Shown here: positions 34,454 to 43,537 of the stretch, in pieces
How the letters are laid out: each line of letters starts with the position of its first letter
Numbering within the stretch: position 1 is the stretch's first letter
DNA from: Dehalococcoides mccartyi CG5
GTDB lineage: Bacteria; Chloroflexota; Dehalococcoidia; Dehalococcoidales; Dehalococcoidaceae
Reading direction: 5' to 3'
Length of the DNA stretch: 64,000 nt
Assembly: GCF_000830885.1 (NCBI RefSeq)
Contig: NZ_CP006951.1
Location: 62,001 to 126,000 of the forward strand
The notes under the pieces: generated by a model
The model's database searches: none
What the model was told of the DNA's origin: nothing
The model's input: only the letters and a program-made list of their open reading frames with translations
Translations under genes and position numbers: made by a program

Positions 34454-35293
34454 TCAGGCTTCTTTATAGGCCACCCAGAGAGTGCCGGGTCCGCCGTGAG
34501 TGCCTAGGACCGCGCCCAGCTGGGCAATGATGGTTTGGTCTTTGGGGAAAATATCACTAAGCATCTCAGCCAGTTTATGGGCGGTTTCCGGAGTGGTGGA
34601 ATGGATTACGCTCATATCTACGATATTTTTCCCTGTTTTGGCAAATTCCACCAAGCGTTCCAGACCTTTGCCGGTATTGCGAACCCGCCCGCAGGGCTGG
34701 TATTCTCCGTCTGCCACTGTCAGAACAGGTTTAACACCCAGCAGGGAGCCCATCAGGATTTTGGCTTTGCCCAGCCGTCCGCCTACCTGAACGTAACGCA
34801 GGGTATCAAAAAATCCCATCAGTTTTATCTTGGGGATATTGTTTTTGCAGTCTTCCACAACCTCACCCAGTTTTTTGCCTGAACGGGAGGCAATGGCGGC
34901 GGCCTTTATAACAAGCCCCATGCCCATGGAAAGCAGGCGGGAATCTATAACCTCTATCGGGCAGCTTACCCCTGAGATTTTGGCACCCTCCATCGCAGAC
35001 TGGTAAGTGCCGCTGAATTTGGAAGAAATGTGTATGGATACAATGCCGGTGGCGTTATCTTTGGCCAGTTCGCGGTAAACGTTGGCAAAATCTTCGGGGC
35101 TGGGCTGGGAAGTTTTGGGGTGAATACCGCCGTGGGCCAGCCGGTCAAAGAAAGTTTCCTTGTTTATATCCACTCCGTCACGGAATACTTCGTTTCCAAA
35201 ATGGACATACAGAGGTACAACCGTAATACCCAGATTTTTTACTATATCAGCCGGTAAATCAGCTGTGCTGTCAGTTACTATTTTGATAGTCAT
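34454..35293 (-). CDS. DegV family fatty-acid-binding protein
   Basis: This protein has 279 residues, full length for DegV. The N-terminal signature is 'IVTDSTADLPADIVKNLGI', followed by 'FGNEVFRDGVDI' and 'TSQPSPEDFANVYRELAKD'. The lipid-gripping region has 'VSIHISSKFSGTYQSA', 'VIDSRLLSMGMGLVI' and 'GSLLGVKPVLTVADGEYQP', and the end is 'GTHGGPGTLWVAY'. DegV/FakB proteins bind a fatty acid and present it to a FakA kinase. No fakA is in the window. The gene is monocistronic and closed by its own terminator. Confidence 0.93.
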   Translation of the reverse strand: MTIKIVTDSTADLPADIVKNLGITVVPLYVHFGNEVFRDGVDINKETFFDRLAHGGIHPKTSQPSPEDFANVYRELAKDNATGIVSIHISSKFSGTYQSAMEGAKISGVSCPIEVIDSRLLSMGMGLVIKAAAIASRSGKKLGEVVEDCKNNIPKIKLMGFFDTLRYVQVGGRLGKAKILMGSLLGVKPVLTVADGEYQPCGRVRNTGKGLERLVEFAKTGKNIVDMSVIHSTTPETAHKLAEMLSDIFPKDQTIIAQLGAVLGTHGGPGTLWVAYKEA

Positions 35294-35491
35294 CAGGACC
35301 TTATTAACTCCTTGTCGAAATTTATGGGATAGTCCTCACAGTATACTGGTATAACACTGTTGTGTAAAATATTAACTGAAAAATCAGCCTGCGGTAATAT
35401 TTAAAATACTATCCGGGCTGGCTTTTATCCGCCTGAAAGGCGGGTATGTTATTATAAAGACCGTATAAACCTTTGGATGGGGGATAGGCTG

Positions 35492-36796
35492 ATGGAATTT
35501 CAGATTTGGGGTTATCTGGTTTTTGTACTTGGTCTGGCAGCTCTGGCGCTGGCATTTCGGACTATGCGCCGCAAACGGCTGGTAGATGATATTCCCACCT
35601 CGCGTACCCATGGAGTGTTTATCGGGCTGGTTGAGCTTAAAGGCACTGCCGAGAGTGAAAAACCTTTTACCGGTTTTCTTTCCGCCGAGCAGTGTGTTTA
35701 TTACTACTACAAGGTAGAGGAACGCTGGTCGCGCATGGTGACTGAAAGTTTTACCGATGCCAAGGGACATGTCCAGTTCCGTACCCGCCAGGAAAGCGGC
35801 TGGACACAGGTGGCTTCCGGCAAAGAGATGCAGCCGTTTTATCTTAAAGACGAAACGGGGATTATCCTTATTCAGCCGGAGGGTGCAGATATTCAGCCGA
35901 AAAACCTGTTTAACCGGACCTGCGGTCAAAATGACCCGCTGTATTATGCCAAAGGCCCGCAAGCGAGTATACCAAACTCCGACCATCAGCGCCGTTTTAC
36001 CGAAGAAGCTATCCCTCTGCATGCAGGGCTTTACATAATGGGTCAATCCAGAGAACGGCAGGATATAGTTGCCCCGGAGATAGCCAAGGATAAATCTGCC
36101 CCCCTGTACGTGATTTCCACCCGCACCGAAAAGCAGATAAGCCGCACTTACAGCGGCTGGTTCTGGTTTTGGGTAGGGCTGGGTTTGCTGCTGGCTTCGG
36201 GGAGCGGCCTGCTGCTGTCTCAAGAAAGTACTTCCGGTTTCAACCCTGATTTTGGGGTTGCAGTTTTGTGGCTTGGGCTTTACCTGATTTGCTGGCTGTT
36301 TGGCTGGCTGTGGGCAGGGTATAACAGTCTGGTGGGGCTAAGGAACAGGGTTTGCCAGGGATACGCCCAGGTGGATATTCAACTGAAACGCCGTTTTGAC
36401 CTGATACCCAATCTGGCAAAAAGTGTGGAGGGTTTCGGTAAACACGAGCGTGAACTTCAGGAGATGCTGGCAGAAGTACGCACTATCTCAAAAGTAAACG
36501 GGCAATACCCCAAAGATATTCAGGGTGCGTCTGCCATACTGGTTTTTAATATGGAAAGATACCCCGAACTCAAGGCGGACACTTTATTCCTGAAGATACA
36601 GGAGGAACTGGCGGCTACCGAGTCACGGATAGCTCTGGCCCGTGATTACTATAACTCTATAGCTACTTTTTACAATACCCGCCGGGAGGTATTTCCTGAC
36701 CGCCTGCTGGCCGGGATTTTCGGTTTTAAAGAACGGGTGCTGATAAACGCAAGCGCTCTGGAAAGGGCGGTTGTAAAGGTAAAGCTGGCAGAATAA
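35492..36796 (+). CDS. GIDE-domain membrane protein fused to a LemA domain
   Basis: About 434 residues from ATG 35492, which is preceded by GGGGATAGG. An upstream in-frame ATG at 35477 lacks a site. The N-terminal membrane helix is 'WGYLVFVLGLAALALAF', followed by a GIDE-like domain ('GLVELKGTAESEKPFTGFLS', 'CVYYYYKVEERWSR'). Two helices are near 'FWFWVGLGLLLASGSGLLLS' and 'VLWLGLYLICWLFGWLWAGY'. The C-terminal 150 residues are LemA-like: 'NSLVGLRNRVCQGYAQVDIQ', 'LKRRFDLIPNLAKSVEGF', and 'ATESRIALARDYYNSIATFY'. Both domains are envelope-associated in bacteria with no firmly known role. The joining of the two in one chain is notable. Confidence 0.85.
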   Translation: MEFQIWGYLVFVLGLAALALAFRTMRRKRLVDDIPTSRTHGVFIGLVELKGTAESEKPFTGFLSAEQCVYYYYKVEERWSRMVTESFTDAKGHVQFRTRQESGWTQVASGKEMQPFYLKDETGIILIQPEGADIQPKNLFNRTCGQNDPLYYAKGPQASIPNSDHQRRFTEEAIPLHAGLYIMGQSRERQDIVAPEIAKDKSAPLYVISTRTEKQISRTYSGWFWFWVGLGLLLASGSGLLLSQESTSGFNPDFGVAVLWLGLYLICWLFGWLWAGYNSLVGLRNRVCQGYAQVDIQLKRRFDLIPNLAKSVEGFGKHERELQEMLAEVRTISKVNGQYPKDIQGASAILVFNMERYPELKADTLFLKIQEELAATESRIALARDYYNSIATFYNTRREVFPDRLLAGIFGFKERVLINASALERAVVKVKLAE

Positions 36797-36858
36797 AGGC
36801 TTTTAATATAAATGCTTTCAACTGGTCAACCTTTATTGGGAAGTGAGGTATAGCAGGC

Positions 36859-38778
36859 ATGAAAAAATTTTTTCAAGAAAAACCGGGTGCAGTGGAATTT
36901 TTATTGCCGGCGCTGGTTTTTACACTGGCGATAAGTTTGTTTCCTTTATTCGGTTCGGGTATGACCTGGATATTGGGAGACCGCTTCGGGCAGGGGGCAG
37001 GAGTGCTGGGGTTAATAGCCCTGACTGTTTTCAGCCTGTCATTTTTGGCCAAACCCCTGCGCCGTTTTTTATGCAGTTACAAAGCCATTATTTTTAGTGC
37101 TGGTGGAGTGGGTATACTCAGCCTGCTGGCCCAGATAGGTTTTTCCGAGCCTCTTTTAAATTTTGTCTGTTCCGCTTTGGGATTGTCTCTTTTCGGTATT
37201 TTCCTGTGTGTTTATCTGGATAGTGCCCGGGTGCGCGGTCCGTCTGCGGTGGGGCATTTCGGGGCGGGTGCTGTCTTCGGATTACTGCTGAATGCCGCCC
37301 TGTCTGCCGGATTTGGTACCTATGACCTGCTCAACCAGCCTTCATTTTTTCCTTTGCTGGTTAGTGCTGTAATGGTGGGCTTTTTATTGTTTTTGCTTAC
37401 GGTGCATATGCCTCTGGCTGAGGGGCCGGCTGCCAGTAATGACGGCCTTGGCTGGCTGGCAATAGGGCCGTTCCTCTTTTTAGAGTTGGTAGTCTTCGGG
37501 AATATTGCCCGTTTGTCTGCTCTTAGCGGTTTTTCCAGTCCGGTGGCTTCAATGTTTGTACTAGGGGCGCTTTCACTGGGTTTAGTAGGTATACTCTGGG
37601 TATTGTCACTCTCTGAAAGACACATCCGGCTGCTTACCCTGATATCCAGCCTGTGCCTGATACTCTCCCTGACCGGTATTTCTGATGGAGTGGCTTTTGT
37701 AAGCCTTATCCAGCAGGTACTGGGGCAATTGGCAGTGGTACTCCTGTTTGGGGTGATTCTCCGCTATATTGGCGGCAGGAAGGCTGACGGGCATTCTGAA
37801 AGTCTGAATCTGCCTAGCGGTCTGGGTATGCTTGTATTCGTTATATTGCTGCTGGGATATTACGCTGTCTATCAGGTGGCTGTGCCGTATGACAATACAG
37901 TTCTGGAGCTGGTAGCCGGACTGATAGTGGTGGGTTTGGCCCTGTATTCCGGGCGGGAGAGCCTGCCTCTGCTGGATTTCAAGAGTGACAGGTTCATTTT
38001 ACCGGCCATGTCAGTTTTGCTTTTGACTCTGCCTCTTTTAGGTTTGCTTACATATAAAACACCTCCGTCTCCCCCTCAATTTGAGGGCAGTCTGCGGATT
38101 ATGACTTATAATTTACATAACGGGTTTAATACTCAGGGTAAGCTGGATATGGAAGCTCTGGCAAGGGTGATTGAAGACAGCGGGGCGGATGTGGTGGCTT
38201 TACAGGAGATTTCCCGCGGCTGGGTGATAAGCGGACGGGTGGATATGCTTGAGTGGCTTTCCCAGCGGCTGAATATGTACTCTGCTTTTGGGGCTACGGC
38301 CGGTGAATACTGGGGTAATGCCATACTGTCAAAATACCCCATTCTGGATACCCATAATGTCAGTCTGGAAAGTGAAGAATTGCCTATCAAACGGGGCTAT
38401 CTGAATGCAGTGCTGGATTTGGGCGGCAGGTATCTGTATCTGGCGGCTACCCATTTGCATCATGTACCTGAAGAAGGAGATGTGCGCCTTATTCAGGCAG
38501 GGGAGCTGGCAGATTTTTGGGATAATGCTCCTGCAACTATAATACTGGGTGATTTTAATGCTGAACCGGATTCGGAGGAGATAGGTTTACTGCGGCAGGC
38601 TGGTCTTTCTGACAGTCTGGAAGGGCAGACATCTGTCCTTACTTACCATTCAGCAGACCTGTACCAGCGGATAGATTATATCTGGGCTTCGCCTGAAATA
38701 GAGTATATAGATTCATATACCATTGTTAGCTTGGCATCGGACCATCTGGCTATCATAGCGGATATACGGCTTTCCTGA
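36859..38778 (+). CDS. Polytopic membrane protein with C-terminal endonuclease/exonuclease/phosphatase domain
   Basis: This protein has 639 residues. The first 400 or so hold about a dozen hydrophobic segments. From about residue 412 an EEP-superfamily domain follows: 'LRIMTYNLHNGFN' (Asn metal site), 'DVVALQEISRG' (catalytic Glu), 'GDFNAEP' (Asp/Asn pair) and 'SDHLAIIADIRL' (Asp-His pair). All key residues of a Mg-dependent phosphodiesterase are present. Because the domain follows the last membrane helix it may face outside and act on phospholipid head groups, nucleic acid or sugar phosphates; the substrate is unknown. The gene is 62 bp downstream of the GIDE-LemA gene and ends at a terminator. 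Confidence 0.88.
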   Translation: MKKFFQEKPGAVEFLLPALVFTLAISLFPLFGSGMTWILGDRFGQGAGVLGLIALTVFSLSFLAKPLRRFLCSYKAIIFSAGGVGILSLLAQIGFSEPLLNFVCSALGLSLFGIFLCVYLDSARVRGPSAVGHFGAGAVFGLLLNAALSAGFGTYDLLNQPSFFPLLVSAVMVGFLLFLLTVHMPLAEGPAASNDGLGWLAIGPFLFLELVVFGNIARLSALSGFSSPVASMFVLGALSLGLVGILWVLSLSERHIRLLTLISSLCLILSLTGISDGVAFVSLIQQVLGQLAVVLLFGVILRYIGGRKADGHSESLNLPSGLGMLVFVILLLGYYAVYQVAVPYDNTVLELVAGLIVVGLALYSGRESLPLLDFKSDRFILPAMSVLLLTLPLLGLLTYKTPPSPPQFEGSLRIMTYNLHNGFNTQGKLDMEALARVIEDSGADVVALQEISRGWVISGRVDMLEWLSQRLNMYSAFGATAGEYWGNAILSKYPILDTHNVSLESEELPIKRGYLNAVLDLGGRYLYLAATHLHHVPEEGDVRLIQAGELADFWDNAPATIILGDFNAEPDSEEIGLLRQAGLSDSLEGQTSVLTYHSADLYQRIDYIWASPEIEYIDSYTIVSLASDHLAIIADIRLS

Positions 38779-38800
38779 ATATATTCCGGACATAAAAAAA

Positions 38801-38819
38801 GGGCGGTGAAAATCCGCCC
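38801..38819. terminator. Bidirectional terminator between convergent genes
   Basis: GGGCGG-(TGAAAAT)-CCGCCC. On the minus strand it is followed by seven T (from AAAAAAA at 38794-38800), so it mainly ends the hup operon. On the plus strand GTTTCAG follows. Confidence 0.75.
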
Positions 38820-38844
38820 GTTTCAGTATTAGCTACTGCAGGGG

Positions 38845-39327
38845 TTATTTTATACCCAGTTCTTCTTTCATCATTTCCACCACCCGGTTAACAGCTTTGT
38901 CTACTGCCGGGGTCAGCTCAAATCCCGGTGCCATGCTGCCTGGCTGGATACCGTAAATGATAATATCTTTGGGCATGGCGTCATGGTATTTGGCCAGATT
39001 AAGTATCTCCATCAGTCCCATCTGGTGGAAAGAAATATCTATTTTGGGCTGGGTCTTGATATCTTCGGGGCGGAAGCGGTATATCATACCGGGTTCGTCT
39101 CCGCCGTGAACCGCATCCAGTATAAACATTTTTTCACGCCCGGATATCACGTCCAGCAAATCCATGGCGGCGGTGCCGCCGTCATACAGTTCTACATCCT
39201 CAGGAACAGGAAACCGGGATAGCCGCTCTACGCAGCGTACCCCGGCACCTTCATCACTCAAGAGTATATTGCCTGTACCTAGGACCAATATAGGTTTGGG
39301 AGATTCATCTCCCGGATTAAAAAACAT
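38845..39327 (-). CDS. hupD: NiFe hydrogenase maturation protease
   Basis: This protease has 160 residues. The family motifs are 'VLGTGNILLSDEGAGVRCVE' (Ni-binding Asp/Glu), 'LYDGGTAAMDLLDVI', 'MFILDAVHGGDEPG' and 'SFHQMGLMEIL' with its His. The enzyme removes the C-terminal extension of the hydrogenase large subunit once Ni is inserted. Its ATG lies 2 bp after the hupL stop, so the gene is coupled to its substrate, whose C-terminus has the expected cleavage site. It is the last gene of the hupXSL-protease operon. Confidence 0.93.
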   Translation of the reverse strand: MFFNPGDESPKPILVLGTGNILLSDEGAGVRCVERLSRFPVPEDVELYDGGTAAMDLLDVISGREKMFILDAVHGGDEPGMIYRFRPEDIKTQPKIDISFHQMGLMEILNLAKYHDAMPKDIIIYGIQPGSMAPGFELTPAVDKAVNRVVEMMKEELGIK

Positions 39328-39329
39328 AC

Positions 39330-40910
39330 TTAGTAGACGCGGAAGCGGCTGATTTCATTGCCCGTAGGGGAGATCAGGTGAACGGCACAGGCCAAACACG
39401 GGTCAAACGAGCGGACAATACGAACCAGCTCAAAGGGATTATCGTTATCACGTACCTTGGTTCCGATAAGAGCCTGCTCAACCGGACCGTAAACACCTTG
39501 TCCGTCCTTAGGTGAACAGTTCCAAGTAGTAGGAACTACACACTGGTAGTTGCTGATCTTGTGGTTTTCAATCTTTATCCAGTGGCCAAGAGCACCGCGG
39601 GGAGCCTCCCAGAGACCCATGCCTTCGGCACTTTCGGGTATTTCGTAATCGGCACATACCGGTTCGCCAATCTTAAGTTCCATAACCCACTTGACCATTT
39701 CATCAGCCACAATCTTGCATTCCAGAGCGCGGGCGGCGTGTCTGCCAAGGGTGCTGAAGAGGGCGGCAGGGCCGGCACCGAAATGAGCCAAGATATCATT
39801 TACCATCTTTTGAACCACGGGGTCACCGGCTACATAATTAACCACCATACGGGCCAGAGGGCCGACTTCGTAAGGGGTGTTTTCATAGCGGGGGGCTTTG
39901 AGCCATGAATAGCCTTCAGCCTTAGTATGGTCAGGTTCGGTTACTTCGTTCAGGGGGTATTCATTGGTTTCACCCTTGAACCAGCCGTACTTGATATCTT
40001 CGGTAATCTTGTTGGGATCAAAGGTGTGGAGTGTCAGGTCGGAAGCGGAGACTGTACCCTGAGTGAAAAGCCTCTGGCGGGTAGCCAGATTAGTACCGTT
40101 TGCTTCCAGATCAAACACACCATAACTAAGCAGGTTGCCGCAACCTACGCCGATACCAAAGTAATCAGGGTAGGTCTCAGCTACTGCAATAACGTCAGGC
40201 AGGTATACATTGTCAATAAAGTGGCGCAGAGTATTCAGCTTGCTCATAAAACTTGAGATGCTGTCTATGCTTGGGTGAGAAGTAACACCGCCGGCTACCA
40301 CTGCCACACTGTGGGGCATACGGCCGCTGTAGATAGCGGAGAGTTCGTGAGCCAGGCGGCGCATATTCAAAGCTTCTACGTAATGGGCGACTGCGGCTTG
40401 GGCGACCTTCTTGGGCAAACGGTAGTCGCCCTCGTATCTGGGGTAGAAGGGAGCCAGCATGGACATATCCCCGGCAGCCAGAGCCCGTGAAATAAAATCC
40501 TTGACTTTCAAAAGTTCAGGATCAGTGCCGTCGTAATCTGCTACTTCGGTTACATCTACATAATCCAAGGCGGCCAGATGGTAGAAATGGACTATATGAG
40601 AGGCAATGTAGTTGGCACCCTGAATAAGGTTGCGGAGTATCCGCCCGTTATTCGGTATCTTGTCAGCTACACCAAAGGCAGCGTCCAAATTTAAAGCGGC
40701 GGTAGTGCCGTGAGAGGTGGGGCAGACACCGCAGATGCGTTGGGTAATGTGAACAGCATCACGCGGGTCACGGTCTTTCATAAATATTTCAAAGCCGCGG
40801 AACAAAGTGCCGACACATTTGGCATCTTTAACCTCGCCGCCGTCTACGGTGGCTTCGATTTTAAGATGACCTTCAATCCTCGTTATGGGATCAATTACTA
40901 TCTTCTGCAT
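39330..40910 (-). CDS. hupL: [NiFe] uptake hydrogenase large subunit HupL
   Basis: About 526 residues from ATG 40910, with GGAGAAGAAA just upstream. The N-terminal Ni-binding motif is 'RICGVCPTSHG'. The C-terminal one is 'DPCLACAVH', followed by a 15-residue tail (LISPTGNEISRFRVY) that the protease would cleave after His. 'DPITRIEGHLKIE' at the start is the standard family signature. The subunit holds the NiFe(CN)2CO site and oxidises H2, the usual electron donor for organohalide respiration. In D. mccartyi, HupL, HupS and HupX co-purify with RdhA, which is established for another strain. Confidence 0.97.
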   Translation of the reverse strand: MQKIVIDPITRIEGHLKIEATVDGGEVKDAKCVGTLFRGFEIFMKDRDPRDAVHITQRICGVCPTSHGTTAALNLDAAFGVADKIPNNGRILRNLIQGANYIASHIVHFYHLAALDYVDVTEVADYDGTDPELLKVKDFISRALAAGDMSMLAPFYPRYEGDYRLPKKVAQAAVAHYVEALNMRRLAHELSAIYSGRMPHSVAVVAGGVTSHPSIDSISSFMSKLNTLRHFIDNVYLPDVIAVAETYPDYFGIGVGCGNLLSYGVFDLEANGTNLATRQRLFTQGTVSASDLTLHTFDPNKITEDIKYGWFKGETNEYPLNEVTEPDHTKAEGYSWLKAPRYENTPYEVGPLARMVVNYVAGDPVVQKMVNDILAHFGAGPAALFSTLGRHAARALECKIVADEMVKWVMELKIGEPVCADYEIPESAEGMGLWEAPRGALGHWIKIENHKISNYQCVVPTTWNCSPKDGQGVYGPVEQALIGTKVRDNDNPFELVRIVRSFDPCLACAVHLISPTGNEISRFRVY

Positions 40911-40940
40911 TTTCTTCTCCAAAGGTAAGATTACGGTCTA

Positions 40941-42005
40941 CTAACCCTTTTTCGCGGCATTCCGCTTGGCTTTTTTAGCAAGTTCTACAGCAGCTACACC
41001 GGCAGTCAGTACAACGGCAGTGCCGGCAATACCGATAGCCAGTTTGTCAGTACTATTAATAACAGGCGGGGCTTCAAACATGGGAGAAACCGCATCCGGG
41101 AAGCCGGGGTGGGCACAGCCGATACAAGGCGAATCAGCTTCCACGCACCAGCGGGTTTTATTGTTCCAGAGCCTGTCAGAACAATCAGCATAGGTTACCG
41201 GGCCTTTACAACCCACCAGGAACAGGCAGTAAGGCTCAGATAGCTTGGTGGCAAACAGACCCTTTTCGTAGTGGCCGCGGCGCGGACACTGGTCATGCAG
41301 CAGTTTGCCATAGTAAGCCTTGGGACGCCCCATATCGTCAAGGTCAAGCGCGTCCAGCCCGCTCATAAGTACAGTAGCCAGAGTGCCCACTACCCAATCC
41401 GGATGAGGGGGGCAGCCGGGCAGATTTACAACAGGGGTAGTTATATTATGGTCTTTAAGAATCTCTGAAACGGCCTTGGCGCCGGTGGGATTGGGAGCGG
41501 CAGCTGTAATTCCGCCGAAAGCGGAACAGGTACCGGCAGCTACTACGGCCAGTGCCTTGGGAGCCAGGTTCAGTACGTGCTCAAGCAGGGTGATTCCTTC
41601 GCCGTCTTTTTCGCCGACTTCGGCGTAAATCCCGCCATCCTTAAGAGGTACAGAGCCTTCAATTACCAGTACAAAAGGCCCTTTAGCGGCAGTATCGGTA
41701 ATAGTGTTCATAGCCAGGTCACCCTGGGCGGCCATAATGGTGGGGTGGAACTGCATGGAAACATGAGTACCGGGCACTACCGAAGTAAGCAGTAAATCCT
41801 GGATGGTGGGCGATACAACGTTGAGAGTAGAGATAGTGCAACCGTTGCAGCCGGCACCCTGTAGCCATATAACCGGGATTTCTTTCAAAGCCTCGGCAAA
41901 CATTTTCTCAAATTCGGGGAGCTTCAAAGCTCCCAGACTCAGGGCGGCAGTAGAGCCGGCGGCTAGCTGTACAAAATCCCGTCTAGTAAGTTTAGTATTA
42001 AACAT
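40941..42005 (-). CDS. hupS: [NiFe] uptake hydrogenase small subunit HupS, Tat signal and C-terminal anchor
   Basis: This subunit has 354 residues. The Tat motif LTRRDFVQLAAGSTAAL starts at residue 6. Cluster ligands are visible for the proximal ('GAGCNGCTIS', 'AGTCSAFGG', 'LPGCPPHPDW'), distal ('DQCPRRGHYEKG', 'VGCKGPVTYADC') and medial ('WCVEADSPCIGCAHPGFP') clusters. A C-terminal helix 'LAIGIAGTAVVLTAGVAAVE' followed by KKAKRNAAKK anchors the complex outside. It passes electrons from HupL to HupX. It lies 30 bp upstream of hupL and 52 bp downstream of hupX. Confidence 0.96.
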   Translation of the reverse strand: MFNTKLTRRDFVQLAAGSTAALSLGALKLPEFEKMFAEALKEIPVIWLQGAGCNGCTISTLNVVSPTIQDLLLTSVVPGTHVSMQFHPTIMAAQGDLAMNTITDTAAKGPFVLVIEGSVPLKDGGIYAEVGEKDGEGITLLEHVLNLAPKALAVVAAGTCSAFGGITAAAPNPTGAKAVSEILKDHNITTPVVNLPGCPPHPDWVVGTLATVLMSGLDALDLDDMGRPKAYYGKLLHDQCPRRGHYEKGLFATKLSEPYCLFLVGCKGPVTYADCSDRLWNNKTRWCVEADSPCIGCAHPGFPDAVSPMFEAPPVINSTDKLAIGIAGTAVVLTAGVAAVELAKKAKRNAAKKG

Positions 42006-42057
42006 TTTTCCTACTCCATTCCAAAGTGGTTCTTTTGTCTAAACCTGCGTGCGCGGT

Positions 42058-42861
42058 CTAGTGCTTGCCAGCCTTGTTTTCAGCATGCTCAGCATCGTGT
42101 GCCTGTGCCTGAATTCTGCGGCCGCGGAAGTACCATACACCAACCATCAGCGAAGCTACTATAGAGATTTCCAAGGGTATATTGCCAAGGAATTCTCTGG
42201 TAAAGCTGGGGAAGAACTCATGCTCGTGCATGTCAAAGCCAAGCTTTTCAGGGTGAACGCTGCTTAGGTACAAAACATGAGTACCGCCAGCTTCTTTTTC
42301 ACCGTAAACATAGGGGTAGTATTTGTCAGGGTTGTTTGAAAGTCTTTCATAGGCCTCTGCCAGCAGGTCAGCCCGTTCGCCAAATTTGATAGCGCCGGTG
42401 GGGCAGGTAGCGGCACAAGCCGGTTCCATACCTTCGTCTACCCTGTTCCAGCACATGGTGCATTTGGTGATTTTAGCCCAGTTGTCATCCCACTCAAACT
42501 TGGGGATTTCAAAGGGGCAGGCGTTCTGACAATAACGGCAGCCGAAGCATTTATCCTGATCCCAGACTACTGCGCCGTTAGGCCGTTTGTGGAGGGCACC
42601 GACCGGACATACCGAAACACAGGCCGGTTCATAGCAGTGTAAACATCTCTTATGAGCGAAGATCCATTGAAGTTTTCCATCTTCTTCAATTTCCCTGCAC
42701 TCCAGCAGGTTGTAGTTGAATGCGTTTTGTTCCAAGGGATTGGTCACTTCAGGACTGAAAGTTGTCTTGACAGCAGGATTTTCATTCCACTGCTTACAGG
42801 CCACCTGGCAGCCTCGACAACCAGTACATCTAGTGGTATCAATCAGCATTCCATTAGGCAT
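42058..42861 (-). CDS. hupX: HupX, HybA-like 4Fe-4S electron-transfer subunit with membrane anchor
   Basis: This subunit has 267 residues and four ferredoxin-like motifs: 'CTGCRGCQVACKQW', 'CLHCYEPACVSVCP', 'CFGCRYCQNACP', and 'CTMCWNRVDEGMEPACAATC'. A single C-terminal helix 'ISIVASLMVGVWYFRG' is followed by a His/Lys-rich tail. It has no Tat signal of its own, so export would rely on the HupS signal. It is the first gene of the operon. Hydrogen-derived electrons leave Hup through this protein towards RdhA or the molybdoenzyme. The family role is established; partner choice here is inferred. Confidence 0.95.
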   Translation of the reverse strand: MPNGMLIDTTRCTGCRGCQVACKQWNENPAVKTTFSPEVTNPLEQNAFNYNLLECREIEEDGKLQWIFAHKRCLHCYEPACVSVCPVGALHKRPNGAVVWDQDKCFGCRYCQNACPFEIPKFEWDDNWAKITKCTMCWNRVDEGMEPACAATCPTGAIKFGERADLLAEAYERLSNNPDKYYPYVYGEKEAGGTHVLYLSSVHPEKLGFDMHEHEFFPSFTREFLGNIPLEISIVASLMVGVWYFRGRRIQAQAHDAEHAENKAGKH

Positions 42862-43483
42862 TCCTGTTGCCCCCCTTGTGCTTTAATCTATAAAGGGCAT
42901 CGCCCTGTATTGCATAAAACAAGTGTTACTGCGGCGGTATTTTCTAAAATGGGTTTATAACCCTCAACATTTAGAATACCTCCAAATGCCACTTACGTGC
43001 AACTTCCGGAGTTCTAATACTTTCCTTCTGCCTTCAGTCCGTTAGCACTAAGCCCTGTTGACAGCCAATAACTGGCAGAATTCCAGTTGTTAATTGATGT
43101 ATTGTAACATACAGGTTTTTACATCGTCAAAGGGGTATTAGTACTTTGATACTAGGTCTTAATCGTAAAGTAAAAAATATTTCATATATTTTTACAAAAG
43201 ATTATAAGGAAATAATATTGTTGGGGGTTTACCTGTTAATCAGGCAAACCGGAAAATTCCTGTAGTTTGCCTACTGAGCGAGGAATTTTAACACCCGTAA
43301 TTCTGAGTGTCAAACAGAGGTTTGCTTAGGAAGCGCCTGGAGCAGGCAGAAACTGTAAAAATGAAATGACTGCAAAGGTGAAAGAACTATACAATAAGTT
43401 ATGGAAAATTTGGGGGATAAACAAAAAATACGCCATTAACCAAGGAACAGGTATCCTAAGGTAGCACCGGACACAGGCATAAA
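42862..43483. promoter_or_regulatory. Upstream region of hupX, with the shared dyad-like motif at 43134-43155
   Basis: This region of over 600 bp has no convincing gene. GGTATTAGTACTTTGATACT and AG (43134-43155) has TAGTA/TACTA arms. It matches the motif at 32479-32500 (17 of 22 bases after reverse-complementing). It lies 273-294 bp upstream of the hupX start, so the leader may be long. AT-rich runs around 43160-43220 could hold the promoter. Confidence 0.45.
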
Positions 43484-43515
43484 AAAGCCGCCCGGTTTTA
43501 GACCGCGGCGGCTTT
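43484..43515 (-). terminator. Terminator of the ABC efflux operon
   Basis: AAAGCCGCC (43484-43492) pairs with GGCGGCTTT (43507-43515), with a small inner CGGT/ACCG stem. On the minus strand six T follow. It lies 23 bp beyond the last permease gene. Confidence 0.8.
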
Positions 43516-43537
43516 ATATCTTAGACAAAGGATGTTA

